Source of the DNA: Emcibacter sp.
GTDB taxonomy: Bacteria; Pseudomonadota; Alphaproteobacteria; Sphingomonadales; Emcibacteraceae
NCBI GenBank assembly: GCA_021774785.1
Contig: JAJFIQ010000003.1
Coordinates: forward strand, 1-64,000
DNA: 64,000 bases
Reading direction: 5' to 3'
Shown here: positions 48,405 to 57,589 of the stretch, in pieces
How the letters are laid out: each line of letters opens with the position of its first letter
Numbering within the stretch: position 1 is the first letter of the stretch
The notes under the pieces: model-generated
Seen by the model: the letters and a program-made list of their open reading frames with translations, nothing else
Told to the model about the DNA's origin: nothing
Database searches by the model: none
Translations under genes and position numbers: made by a program

Positions 48405-49234
48405 AAGCCTACAGTCAAATAATAGCACTTGGCATATTGGGTTTAACCCTTTCCGGCTGTCAGGAAAGAGGCCGACTGACCTATCACCTTGATACAGATC
48501 CGCAAGCCGCTATTCGCGCCGCACTGCCCGCGACAGACATCACCCATATTGATTGTGAAAAGTTACCCGGCCTTTGTGAGGTGGTAACGGGCAAAAACGT
48601 GTTCTATGCCACACCGGATGGTCACTATCTGCTTATCGGGCGTGTGTTTGATGTTCAGGCCCTCGAAGACCTGACCGAACCGGTTCTTCTGAAACTTGAT
48701 CCTGGCCGTATGCTCTCAGGTGCTGTTGGTAACACTGTTGAGGTTGACAACAGGACGGGGTTGGCCCCAAAACCTCGCCTTCCTCAAAGGATAGCCTGGT
48801 CCGCGTTGCCGAAGGATAGTGCTGTTATCTGGGGCAAAATTGGTGCGCGCAAACTCGCGGTTTTCAGTGACCCAAAATGTCCCTATTGCCGGAGACTGTC
48901 GGCGGCACTGGAAGATATGAACGTTGAAGTTCATGAGTATTTTGTCAATTTTCTCGGCAGTCGATCCCTGTCCGCCGCCATTATCTGTGCTGATGATCCA
49001 GATGCCGTGCGACGCTCTGTGTTCGCGGGCGAAATCCCTGCCGCCGCGTCTCCTGACTGCGACACATCGGCTCTGGACCACAACGACCGGTTTGCTGCCG
49101 CTCATACCATTCAGGGTACGCCAACGTTAATCAGCGCGGACGGACGTGTCTTGCCCGGATTTGCCGGGCGGCAGCAGCTTTTGGCCTGGCTCGGAAAGGA
49201 AACACTTGGAGCAGGAAAAGGGGCCGCACAATGA
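48401..49234 (+). CDS. DsbC-like thiol-disulfide isomerase lipoprotein (TrbB role)
   Basis: The 277-residue protein has a lipobox LTLSGC (Cys20), a DsbC dimerisation-like part (FYATPDGHYLLIGRVFD) and a thioredoxin fold with the active site FSDPKCPYCRRL (about residues 161-164). The cis-Pro loop is probably TIQGTPTLIS. It would shuffle disulfides of Cys-rich TraU, TraN and TraH in the periplasm. It overlaps both neighbours by 4 bp, showing tight coupling. Confidence 0.85.
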   Translation: MKAYSQIIALGILGLTLSGCQERGRLTYHLDTDPQAAIRAALPATDITHIDCEKLPGLCEVVTGKNVFYATPDGHYLLIGRVFDVQALEDLTEPVLLKLDPGRMLSGAVGNTVEVDNRTGLAPKPRLPQRIAWSALPKDSAVIWGKIGARKLAVFSDPKCPYCRRLSAALEDMNVEVHEYFVNFLGSRSLSAAIICADDPDAVRRSVFAGEIPAAASPDCDTSALDHNDRFAAAHTIQGTPTLISADGRVLPGFAGRQQLLAWLGKETLGAGKGAAQ

Positions 49235-49740
49235 CATACTTTAAACTTATTGCCCTTATGGCGATCTCTCTCACCATGGCAGCTTGCTCCACGCTGGGCA
49301 GTAATGTCTCTGGGGACTGGTCCTGCGATATCGGCAACGTTCCGGATATTAAAAGTAAATGTCCTACCATACATGAAATCGACGAGAAAATTCTCAAGTC
49401 TGAGAGTGTGCCGCCGGTTCCTGTCGCGGGGAAGTCTTTCCCCAAATTGCAGATCACAGCCGGTTTCTCCTTCACTGATGACTTGATCGCGTGGAACGAA
49501 GGCCCAACCCGGACCTCTGACCGGATCGGGCGCATCGTTATTATGCCGTTTGTGGATGCCAGTGGCATCTTTCATGACCGGGCGGTTGTTTATGCCGTGA
49601 TGGAAGAAGGTACATGGAAACCAACCCCCAAAAAACTAATTCTCAAGGCACTCGTTTTCAGGAAACCGGTTTTTAAAAAATCTGTTCTTAAAAAGCCGGT
49701 TTTCAAAGAACTGGTTCCCAAGAAAAATGATAAGAAATAG
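49231..49740 (+). CDS. traV: TraV outer-membrane lipoprotein
   Basis: The 169-residue lipoprotein has the lipobox LTMAAC (Cys19) followed by SGDWSCDIGNVPDIKSKCPTIHEID, with the paired Cys typical of TraV. The C-terminus is an unusual Lys/Val/Phe repeat (KPVFKKSVLKKPVFKELVPKK), possibly a slippage-made extension. It anchors the TraK/TraB ring to the outer membrane. Confidence 0.82.
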   Translation: MTYFKLIALMAISLTMAACSTLGSNVSGDWSCDIGNVPDIKSKCPTIHEIDEKILKSESVPPVPVAGKSFPKLQITAGFSFTDDLIAWNEGPTRTSDRIGRIVIMPFVDASGIFHDRAVVYAVMEEGTWKPTPKKLILKALVFRKPVFKKSVLKKPVFKELVPKKNDKK

Positions 49741-49749
49741 GAGCTGATT

Positions 49750-52281
49750 ATGGTACGGGAAATGCTCAATAAATTAATCGGGAATTTGTTCGGCGATTCC
49801 GGAAGGGCAGACAGGGCGCAGCCCGGTCTTGACGCCAATTTCCTTGCCGACATTCTGCCCTACCGGGTTTATGACAAGCGGCGCAAGTTATTCTTCAACC
49901 GGGCAAGTTCTGGCTTTATCATCGAGATATCACCGTTTCTGGGCGCTGACGAGAAGGTGGTCTCCATCCTGACCGAATTCATGTCCCAGGCAATCCCCGA
50001 TAAAACCCATATCCAGATTCTCAACTGGGCATCGCCGCGTATCGGGGCAATCACCAACCGCTGGCTGGCACCCCGGTGCCGGACGGGCGGCATTTACGCA
50101 AAGCTGGGGACAGAACGGGCGCGCTATATTGACGGCGGAGCCTGGGACAGCCTTTCCACCCACGCGCCCTTCCATGCCCGCACCTTTAGAACCCTCATAG
50201 CCGTTGGTATGGAAGGCAACGAGGATGATGGGCGGATTGATGGCCTTCTCAGCCTGCGGGATGGTCTTCTGGCCAATCTCGCGTCTTTAAGTGTTGCGAC
50301 AACGATCTTTTCACCGGAAGACCTGATTTCCTTTCTGGGTGAGATTATTAATATCTCGGAAACCGTAACCCCTGATGACGGCAATTATGTGCCGACAGAT
50401 CCCATCAATACGCAGATTGCAAAGCCGGATACGTCAATTATCACCGAACCCGGACGGCTCATGATTGAGACCATTACAGAAACGGATTACCCGGATCACC
50501 CCCACGGCGAATGGCAGTCAGACCGCATTGACGTGCGCTGTTATTCGGCACCGAATTTGCCCGAAGAATGGGCGCAGTGGAAATCGGCGAGGCTGATTGG
50601 CGACCCGTTTAATGACCAACTGCGTTTTCCCTGCCCGGTCCTGACGGTGCTGTGCATTTCCTTTCCCGACCAGGCGGCTATCGAAGCCCGTGCCGGTATT
50701 AAATTAGTCCGTGCCACACAGCAGTCTGAAACACCATTTGCAAAATATAATCCAACCCTCCATGAGATAGCCGAAGACTGGAAGTTTACCCAGCTAAAAC
50801 TTAAAGAAGGCGAGAAACTGGTCAAGGCCGCTTATTTTGTTATGGCCTTCGCCCGTGACGGCGAAGGAGACGAGGTGGAGCGCACCCTTCGCGCACTCTA
50901 TAAAGCAGCAGGCTGGACCCTGGCTTTTGAACGCTATGTCCAACTTCCCACCTTCACAGCGGCTTTTCCGTTAAGCCTTGCGGATGGTCTTGGCAGCGAT
51001 TTGCAGATGATGAAAAGGCTCCAGACCCGGCTCACTTCCACCTGCGTTAATATCGCGCCGGTACAGGGGGAATATCTGGGCCATAAGGAGCCGCATCTGA
51101 TGTTGCTTGGTCGGCGCGGCCAGCCATTTTTCTGGTCGCCGTTCGGCAATTCATCAGGCAATCACAATGTGGCCGTTCTCGGCGCGTCCGGATCCGGCAA
51201 GTCGGTACTCATTCAGGAGATTGTTACCAGCCTGCGCGGGGCAGGAGCGCGGGTTTTTATCATCGATGACGGACGCTCGTTTGAGCATAGCGTCAAACTT
51301 CAGGGCGGCAGGTTTGTTGAGTTCCGCCTTGAAGCCGGAATTTGCATCAATCCCTTTTCCATGGTCGATGCGGTTCTCGCCAAAAGCGACAAGGATTACC
51401 GCATGGAAGTGCTTGAGCTGTTGAAGCTTACCGTGCTCCAGATGTGCCGCTCGAACAGCCAGGCCAGTGATTCCGAGAAAGGACTGATCGAAAGCGCCAT
51501 CGTCCATGTCTGGAACACTCAGGCGGATGAAGGCGATATCGATAAAGTGGCTGATTATCTGCATCACCTCAAGGATGATGAGCAGGCGCGAGATCTGGCA
51601 CGTTCCTTAATCCCCTATACAAGCGGCGGAGCTTACGGCGAATATTTTAATGGCCGGGCCACCGTCACCATTGATAATGACCTGATGGTTTTTGAGATGG
51701 CCGAACTGGAATCCAAGAAAGATTTACGCTCGGTCATATTGCTTAGCGTTCTGTTTCTGATCAATAACGCCATGCACGCGGAAGGCCGTGACAGAAAGAA
51801 AGCCCTCGTTATTGATGAAAGCTGGGCTTTGCTCGGAGACGGATCGACCGGTGAATTCATCGAAGGATTTGCGCGCAGGTGCCGTAAATACGGCGGCGCA
51901 CTGATCACGTCCACCCAGTCGGTCAATGACTTTTATAAAACCGAGGGTGCCAAGGCGGCTTACGAAAATTCTGATTGGGTATTGGTGCTGTCCCAGAAAT
52001 CAGAGTCCATTGCGGAACTGAAACGCTCCGAGCGCATTATCGTGGATCGTTATCTGGAAGAACTTCTGGAAAGCCTGCGGGTATCAGACGGAGAATTTTC
52101 GGAAGTGGTGATCCACGGCCCAACCGGCAGTCATATTGGTCGGCTGGTGCTCGATCCCTTTTCGGCAGCACTCTATAGCTCATCACCCGCAACCTTCGTT
52201 GCCATAGATCGCCTGGTTGCTTCCGGCGTGCCTTTGAGAGATGCGGTTCTTCAAGTCTCTAATCAGGGAGATCTGTCATGA
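49750..52281 (+). CDS. traC: TraC (VirB4-like) transfer ATPase
   Basis: The 843-residue protein has Walker A LGASGSGKSVLIQEI (about residue 480), Walker B KALVIDESWALLGDG, FARRCRKYGGALITSTQSVNDF, and a TraC-type N-terminal domain. Length is close to F TraC (875). It powers pilus assembly at the inner membrane. AGGAG precedes the ATG. Its stop overlaps the next gene by 4 bp. Confidence 0.92.
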   Translation: MVREMLNKLIGNLFGDSGRADRAQPGLDANFLADILPYRVYDKRRKLFFNRASSGFIIEISPFLGADEKVVSILTEFMSQAIPDKTHIQILNWASPRIGAITNRWLAPRCRTGGIYAKLGTERARYIDGGAWDSLSTHAPFHARTFRTLIAVGMEGNEDDGRIDGLLSLRDGLLANLASLSVATTIFSPEDLISFLGEIINISETVTPDDGNYVPTDPINTQIAKPDTSIITEPGRLMIETITETDYPDHPHGEWQSDRIDVRCYSAPNLPEEWAQWKSARLIGDPFNDQLRFPCPVLTVLCISFPDQAAIEARAGIKLVRATQQSETPFAKYNPTLHEIAEDWKFTQLKLKEGEKLVKAAYFVMAFARDGEGDEVERTLRALYKAAGWTLAFERYVQLPTFTAAFPLSLADGLGSDLQMMKRLQTRLTSTCVNIAPVQGEYLGHKEPHLMLLGRRGQPFFWSPFGNSSGNHNVAVLGASGSGKSVLIQEIVTSLRGAGARVFIIDDGRSFEHSVKLQGGRFVEFRLEAGICINPFSMVDAVLAKSDKDYRMEVLELLKLTVLQMCRSNSQASDSEKGLIESAIVHVWNTQADEGDIDKVADYLHHLKDDEQARDLARSLIPYTSGGAYGEYFNGRATVTIDNDLMVFEMAELESKKDLRSVILLSVLFLINNAMHAEGRDRKKALVIDESWALLGDGSTGEFIEGFARRCRKYGGALITSTQSVNDFYKTEGAKAAYENSDWVLVLSQKSESIAELKRSERIIVDRYLEELLESLRVSDGEFSEVVIHGPTGSHIGRLVLDPFSAALYSSSPATFVAIDRLVASGVPLRDAVLQVSNQGDLS

Positions 52282-52613
52282 AACATTACCTCCTTCAGGC
52301 GACGTGGTACCACATCAGATGTTTTATGCAGGTGAGTGTGTTTCTTCTCCATGCTGGACTACTGGTGCCTGGCCTGGTTTTTTGGGTCGCATTCATTCTT
52401 CTGCAGGGTGATATGACAGCCTTCGCATTGGCATCTGATAATCTGATCAGCCGATACCTAACCGCAAGTATGGCAGTACAACAGAATTTCCTAAACCTGC
52501 TCTGCGTAATAGCTACCGTGATTTATTTGATCGTAGCGGGCTTTCGCTGGCCCAACTTTTGGCGCGAAATCAAATCAGAAAATAAACAACGGAGGAAACA
52601 ACGTGATGTCTGA
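52278..52613 (+). CDS. Small two-helix membrane protein in the tra operon, unknown
   Basis: The 111-residue protein has two hydrophobic segments (FLLHAGLLVPGLVFWVAFILL and FLNLLCVIATVIYLIVAGF) and a basic C-terminus (REIKSENKQRRKQRDV). It is coupled to traC (ATGA overlap) and overlaps trbI. I cannot match it to a named F transfer protein. Position between traC and trbI suggests an inner-membrane accessory factor. Confidence 0.65.
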   Translation: MKHYLLQATWYHIRCFMQVSVFLLHAGLLVPGLVFWVAFILLQGDMTAFALASDNLISRYLTASMAVQQNFLNLLCVIATVIYLIVAGFRWPNFWREIKSENKQRRKQRDV

Positions 52614-52998
52614 CACACTATTGAAATGGCTGCTTATTGGTACCAACATTATCCTGCTGTTTATTTGCTGTCTTTTGACCTGGAATCAAATGAAAGTAAT
52701 GCCTCAGAATATAGTGCAACTTTCAGTGAGATCACTCTTTGATGATTTTATGAAAGACCAGACGGAAAATGCTGACAGAGCCGTAATTGAAGCCAATACC
52801 GTGAACTATTCGCGTGAACTGAATAATATTCTGAAAGAACTCTCGGAGCGGGAAAATATTGTCATTCTGGTTTCGGAAGCAGTGCTGTCGGAACATGTGC
52901 TGGATATCACACCGGAAATAAAAGTGCTTCTTGAAAGGCGGTTGAAAGAGCGTGCCGGTTTCCGGATTATGGAAAAGGGGGCGCGCGAGGATGGCTAA
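52603..52998 (+). CDS. trbI: TrbI pilus outgrowth protein
   Basis: The 131-residue protein has one N-terminal membrane helix (LLIGTNIILLFICCLLTW) and a periplasmic helical domain with SEAVLSEHVLDITPEI, a TrbI pattern; F TrbI has 128 residues. It is linked to pilus retraction and outgrowth in F. It overlaps both neighbours. Confidence 0.82.
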   Translation: MMSDTLLKWLLIGTNIILLFICCLLTWNQMKVMPQNIVQLSVRSLFDDFMKDQTENADRAVIEANTVNYSRELNNILKELSERENIVILVSEAVLSEHVLDITPEIKVLLERRLKERAGFRIMEKGAREDG

Positions 52999-53491
52999 GA
53001 CCTATACAAATAGTCGCTTCAAAAGCATGGCTGTTCTTACGGGCCTGATACTGTGCGTTGCGGTGGGCCTGTCCTCTTATCAGGCCACTGCCAATCAGAT
53101 ATTTGTCATCAACTATAGTGACAGCCTGCCCCATTGGGCTTTTGTCATTGATCGCGGGCGAGAGCCTCATGTGGGTGATATGGTTTTTTTCCTGCCGCCT
53201 GAGAACCGCTTTTATGGCAAACGCCCCTTTGTCAAAACCATTGCCGCCGGTCCCGGTGACAGGGTCACAATCAGACAAAACCAACTCTTTATCAACGGCG
53301 AGCTACTTTGCCTACTTCTTGATGTGGCAAAAGACGGGTCTCCGCTTCACCCTGGTCCCACGGGCATCATCCCTGACGGCCAGTATTTTATCCATTCAAA
53401 CCATGAGCGCAGTTATGATTCACGATATAGCGATATCGGCTGGGTGCCGACAGAACAGATCATTGGTATCGTCACAGACACGATCCTCTGA
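52991..53491 (+). CDS. S26-family signal peptidase of the transfer system (TraF/LepB-like)
   Basis: About 166 residues from ATG 52991 (MAKTYTN). The earlier in-frame start inside trbI is unlikely. It has one membrane helix, the catalytic Ser in SDSLPHWAFV, the general-base Lys in KRPFVKTIAAGPGDRVTI, and a C-terminal GYxP-like loop (GWVPTEQIIG). RP4 TraF-type peptidases cut pilin precursors, so TraA is the natural substrate. It overlaps trbI by 8 bp. Confidence 0.85.
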   Translation: MAKTYTNSRFKSMAVLTGLILCVAVGLSSYQATANQIFVINYSDSLPHWAFVIDRGREPHVGDMVFFLPPENRFYGKRPFVKTIAAGPGDRVTIRQNQLFINGELLCLLLDVAKDGSPLHPGPTGIIPDGQYFIHSNHERSYDSRYSDIGWVPTEQIIGIVTDTIL

Positions 53492-54125
53492 CCTGAACAG
53501 AAAAAAGCCTTTTGTAACCGTGGTGCTGGCCGCACTCTGGCTGACGGCTGTTGTTGATACGCAGGCAAAGGATCTCGGCGTTCACGGCGACCTGTTTCCC
53601 ATTACCGAACCGGATATTCTGATGGTTATCCGGGCGCGATTAACGGCACTCGGCAAAGCAGGTGAAATTGACCGTCTTAATTTTGAGTTTCGTGACCGTG
53701 CCGTGGCTTCCATCAAGCGTCCACAAGCCCCCGCTGGAATCCGGCATACCGACGTACCAAGACAGTGGTTTTTCGACCCGACGATCACAGTGGGCGAGGA
53801 TTTGCGTGATAACGAAGGACGTCTGATCCATGCCGCAGGCACCAGAGTAAACCCGTTGGAGATTATGGGTCTGACCCAGAAAATACTGTTTATCGACGGC
53901 GATGATACTGATCAGGTTGAATGGGCACTGACCCAAAGACGAGAGGCGGGACGGGCCAAGATCGTACTGGTGGGCGGGGCACCCCTTGAGTTGATGGAAA
54001 ATCACAAAATCCCCTTTTATTTTGACCAGCGTGGCCTTTTGACCTCACGTTTTCAGATCACCCAGGTTCCGGCAAGCATTGAACAGATTGGCAGTTTGCT
54101 GTCAATTTCGGAGGTAAAGCCGTGA
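53463..54125 (+). CDS. traW: TraW pilus assembly protein, non-ATG start
   Basis: The protein has a signal peptide (NRKKPFVTVVLAALWLTAVVDTQA) then KDLGVHGDLFPITEPDIL, the TraW start, and continues with FDPTITVGEDLRDNEGRLIHAAGTRVNPL and KILFIDGDDTDQVEWAL. No ATG fits. A TTG at 53463 inside the peptidase gene, or a CTG at 53493 just after its stop, are the candidates; the latter leaves a signal peptide of normal length. F TraW is 210 residues; this one is about 210-220. Translation may depend on coupling to the upstream gene. Confidence 0.8.
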   Translation: MVSSQTRSSDLNRKKPFVTVVLAALWLTAVVDTQAKDLGVHGDLFPITEPDILMVIRARLTALGKAGEIDRLNFEFRDRAVASIKRPQAPAGIRHTDVPRQWFFDPTITVGEDLRDNEGRLIHAAGTRVNPLEIMGLTQKILFIDGDDTDQVEWALTQRREAGRAKIVLVGGAPLELMENHKIPFYFDQRGLLTSRFQITQVPASIEQIGSLLSISEVKP

Positions 54126-55147
54126 AGAATAAAATAATCAGACAAACCTTACTCATTACAGGATTTTTGATATTTGTTGCAACGGGTACGACGGCGGTTG
54201 CGCAAAATGTCACGGGTGGGTCCGGAACCTGCACAGGTCATTTCGTCAACCCCATTACTGACATTTGTTGGGAATGTCTGTTTCCGATCTCGCTTGGCTC
54301 AATTCATGTCTGGCCATCGGGAAAACCTGATCCCAAAAATCCCACATTGCCCATTTGCTTTTGCGGCACACCTATTCCCAGAGTTGGTCTTGCTTTTGGT
54401 TTTTGGGAGCCGGTTCGCCTTGTGGACGCCACTAAGAAACCCTGGTGTTTCCCTAACCTTGGCGGTCTTAGCCTGTCCCCCGGCATTAATATCGGCCTCA
54501 ATAAGATGACGAGCCGGGACAATGCGCAGGACAAAGGTAATTGGGAGATTCACTGGTATATCTATCCGCTTATCTACTGGCTTGAAGTTGTCGTTGATTT
54601 TCTATGTCTGGAAGCTGCGAGTTTTGACATTGCCTATATCTCCGAGCTTGATCCGCTGTGGCAGGATGATGAACTGACCTTTCTCATAAACCCGGAAGCG
54701 GCCCTGTTCGGGAGTTTGATCGCTCAGGCGGCCTGTGCCGCCGATTGTGTTGCGGCGACAGCCGGACTTCCCATTGATGAGCTATTCTGGTGTGCGGGAT
54801 GCCAAGGCTCAATGTATCCGCTCAACGGTAATATACAGGCGGAATATGGCCAGATTCAGGGCAGTGTGCTTGCCGTTCAGCGTATGGCCTATAAGCTGCA
54901 TCGGGAACTTGTTGCTTTTGGCACCATGGGATCAAAGGGGCTTTGTGCCAAATATCCCATGCCGATTATGCGCAAGCAGCAGTACCGTATTCAGCTTGTC
55001 AATCCGGTGCCCGCCGTCAGCGGCCCCAATACCTGCGTACCCATGGGGCGGTCCAATGTTTTGTTTGAATCTGGTCGTATGATACCTGTAATCGGTGAGG
55101 ATTTTGGTTATTTGATTTGGCGCAAACGCAATTGTTGTGTGCTCTGA
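54122..55147 (+). CDS. traU: TraU, Cys-rich periplasmic transfer protein
   Basis: The 341-residue protein has a signal peptide and an extended set of cysteines (CTGHFVNPITDICWECLFPISLG; CFCGTPIPRVGLAFGFWEP; CAADCVAATAGLPIDELFWCAGCQG), diagnostic of TraU. It is needed for DNA transfer more than for pilus formation in F. It starts with GTG overlapping the traW stop. DsbC from the same operon would fold it. Confidence 0.9.
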   Translation: MKNKIIRQTLLITGFLIFVATGTTAVAQNVTGGSGTCTGHFVNPITDICWECLFPISLGSIHVWPSGKPDPKNPTLPICFCGTPIPRVGLAFGFWEPVRLVDATKKPWCFPNLGGLSLSPGINIGLNKMTSRDNAQDKGNWEIHWYIYPLIYWLEVVVDFLCLEAASFDIAYISELDPLWQDDELTFLINPEAALFGSLIAQAACAADCVAATAGLPIDELFWCAGCQGSMYPLNGNIQAEYGQIQGSVLAVQRMAYKLHRELVAFGTMGSKGLCAKYPMPIMRKQQYRIQLVNPVPAVSGPNTCVPMGRSNVLFESGRMIPVIGEDFGYLIWRKRNCCVL

Positions 55148-55157
55148 GGATAATATC

Positions 55158-55922
55158 ATGAAACAAAAATCAAATTATCTGTTGATGCTTTCGGTTCTGG
55201 CAATAGCGGTATTGGTTGAACCAGTTTTCGGTGAGCAGGCCTATAATGAAAAATTAAAGCAGGCGGTCGAACAGGCCCTCCCGGACGCTGAGGCTTTTGC
55301 CCAGAAATTACGCGCAGCCATCAAAGCGGCGAACGCGCAAGCAGTCACTGTTAAAAAACAGGCCAATGCGCAGGTTCGACGTTACGAAGATCAACTTGGG
55401 GTGCCGGGTTCTGACAATCCTTCAAAGAGTTTTGATCTGGATCGTTTGTTGAACCAGAATGTGCCGGTCTTTGCCGAGGCCCGCGATGCCAGCTTTAACA
55501 GCATCCCCCCTTTGCTGGTCATGGTCAGTCTCTCAATGCCCGACGATAGCCTGAAGGCCCTCATTCGTGACGTCGGTGCGGTCGGTGGCCAAGTGATTAT
55601 GAGGGGCTTCCATGAAGGCTCCCTGAAAGCAACGGCAGCCCGTCTGCAAACCCTTGTCATCAAAGACAGTGACAAGAGCGGTGTTGGTATCGACCCGCGT
55701 CTTTTCCAGACCTTCGATGTTAAAGCCGTTCCCACTTTCATTATGCCTGCCGGACCCATAGGGGAATGCAATACACCCGGCTGTATCCCTGCAGCCCCGG
55801 TCCATGACCGGATCAGCGGCAATATCACCCTGCGCTATGCTCTGGAGACGCTGCGCTCAGATGGCGTCAAGGCAAAATCGCGTTCTGCCCAATATCTGAA
55901 ACGTTTGGGAGGCTCTCCATGA
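55158..55922 (+). CDS. trbC: TrbC F-type pilus assembly protein
   Basis: About 254 residues from ATG 55158 (MKQKSNYLLML); an upstream GTG frame overlapping traU is less likely. A signal peptide, a coiled N-terminal part (KLRAAIKAANAQAVTVKKQA) and the TrbC domain (PPLLVMVSLSMPDDSLKALIRDVGAVGGQVIMRGF; FDVKAVPTFIMP) are clear. It works with TraW in pilus assembly and overlaps traN by 4 bp. Confidence 0.85.
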   Translation: MKQKSNYLLMLSVLAIAVLVEPVFGEQAYNEKLKQAVEQALPDAEAFAQKLRAAIKAANAQAVTVKKQANAQVRRYEDQLGVPGSDNPSKSFDLDRLLNQNVPVFAEARDASFNSIPPLLVMVSLSMPDDSLKALIRDVGAVGGQVIMRGFHEGSLKATAARLQTLVIKDSDKSGVGIDPRLFQTFDVKAVPTFIMPAGPIGECNTPGCIPAAPVHDRISGNITLRYALETLRSDGVKAKSRSAQYLKRLGGSP

Positions 55923-57589
55923 AATATTACCCAATATTATTTCTATTGGTTTTTGTAATGGTGCCCCTACATGTCTTTGCCCAAACAGCAAAAGAAGAAG
56001 GTAAAAATCTTGGCAATGATTTAAAGGCGATGGTTGAGCAGGCTGCTACAGCACCGGTGAACGCAGATACGGTTCCGGGGTTTCAAACGGACAGTCCCGC
56101 AGAGCAGGAATATTACGATAACCCGTCTGCCATAGGCGTAAATGCGGCCACCGTTTCTGATCCCGCAGCCGAGGCCCTCCGCGACAGCATGGCGCTTCGG
56201 CCCCGCGTTGAACCAGCAGCGATTGAGGCCTTTTTGGGGCTTGGTTTTGAAGCACAAAATAATCCCGATGCTTATGTGAGCGGTTTTTCCGGGGAGTACG
56301 GCGAATGTGTTGAACTGCCCGTGGGCAATGGCCCTGACACCTATTATATCCGCACCTGTAACGAGGGTTTCGCTGTTGAGAATACGCCTGGCATTTGTCT
56401 GATCACGCTCACCCACAACTTTGATGAGATATTTGGCTATCGTTGCCGGGATAGCGCGTCCATCGGTTTGCGGGCCACTTGCGGGGAGACAGATTTTTCT
56501 GGCTGCCGTATTGTTGATGTGTTTTATGAATGTCCTCGGGATCCACGTCGTCCGTTTCAAACCATCTGTGACCCTGACAGAGCGATTTTCTTTGAGTTCA
56601 CCTATGAGTGCAGCGTAGCGAGGCCGCTCCTGACGCCGGATTATCACCAAATTACCTATCTGGGTTCGTCGCGTAATGAAAGTGCCTGTGCCAACCTGGA
56701 AAATGAGGCTACTTGCATTCAGCTGTCTGAGGTCTGTACCGAAGGCCCTGAGACCCGTGTCATTAACGGTATAGCCATAACCAAGGACTGTTGGGCATGG
56801 CGGCAGGATTATGATTGTGTCAGCTTCCGGGCCGCGACCGACTGCACGCTGGCAGAGGATGATCCGGCTTGCAGGTTCGATCATCAGGAATGCCTGTCTA
56901 CGGCAGAGGATGGCTCCTGCACCATGTATGAAAAAATTTACCACTGCACCGTCCCCGGTGGTCCCACCGGAGAGGTTGCGGTCTCCTGCGGTGAAGACAT
57001 TTATTGTCTGGACGGCAGTTGTGACTCAATTACGCGTGAAGCAAATACCAGCTTCCCGGAAGCCGCCGCCGCCCTTCAGATGATGGCGCAACAGAGACAA
57101 GAATTTGACAAGACCGATTATACCATCTTTGACGGTGACAATCTGACCTGTCCCAAGACCCTGTTTGGGGTGGTGAACTGTTGTACCGATGACGGTATCC
57201 TTGTTGATATAGGTCTTGTGGGATGCGACGGCGAAGCCAAGGCGCTCGCCGAGAAAAAAGTCGCCGGGCTTTGTCATTATGTGGGTACCTATTGTTCTTC
57301 AAAAATCTTTGGTATCTGTGTCAAGAAACGTAAATCCTATTGCTGCTTCAAGGGCAAACTTTCACGGATTATCATGGAGCAGGGTCGTGTTCAGCTTGGG
57401 GTCAGTTGGGGGGAAGCCAAGGAACCTAACTGCGAAGGGTTCACGGTGGCACAGTTTCAAAGTCTCGACTTTTCACGCATGGACCTCAGCGAATTTTATG
57501 CTGATGCCCAGGCCACTACAATTTTACGCGCAGAAGACGGTGTGATCAATGATCTAAAATCACGGATTGAGGCTTATTATGACCGTTGA
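55919..57589 (+). CDS. traN: TraN mating-pair stabilisation protein
   Basis: The 556-residue protein has a signal peptide (LFLLVFVMVPLHVFAQ) and more than 30 Cys arranged in CxxD/CxxE blocks, ending in the conserved TraN C-terminal region (NLTCPKTLFGVVNCCTDDGI; CHYVGTYCSSKIFGICVKKRKSYCCFKGKLSRI). It is an outer-membrane protein that contacts the recipient and stabilises pairs. Recipient specificity lies in the variable middle part. Confidence 0.9.
   Translation: MKYYPILFLLVFVMVPLHVFAQTAKEEGKNLGNDLKAMVEQAATAPVNADTVPGFQTDSPAEQEYYDNPSAIGVNAATVSDPAAEALRDSMALRPRVEPAAIEAFLGLGFEAQNNPDAYVSGFSGEYGECVELPVGNGPDTYYIRTCNEGFAVENTPGICLITLTHNFDEIFGYRCRDSASIGLRATCGETDFSGCRIVDVFYECPRDPRRPFQTICDPDRAIFFEFTYECSVARPLLTPDYHQITYLGSSRNESACANLENEATCIQLSEVCTEGPETRVINGIAITKDCWAWRQDYDCVSFRAATDCTLAEDDPACRFDHQECLSTAEDGSCTMYEKIYHCTVPGGPTGEVAVSCGEDIYCLDGSCDSITREANTSFPEAAAALQMMAQQRQEFDKTDYTIFDGDNLTCPKTLFGVVNCCTDDGILVDIGLVGCDGEAKALAEKKVAGLCHYVGTYCSSKIFGICVKKRKSYCCFKGKLSRIIMEQGRVQLGVSWGEAKEPNCEGFTVAQFQSLDFSRMDLSEFYADAQATTILRAEDGVINDLKSRIEAYYDR

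Noticed and set aside
48113-48418. 101-residue minus-strand frame opposite the small tra gene
   Set aside because: The plus-strand frame has ATGA overlaps on both sides and a ribosome site; the minus frame has no context.
56021-56944. 307-residue open frame antisense to traN
   Set aside because: It mirrors a well-supported Cys-rich traN; its translation has no coherent domain and no ribosome site.
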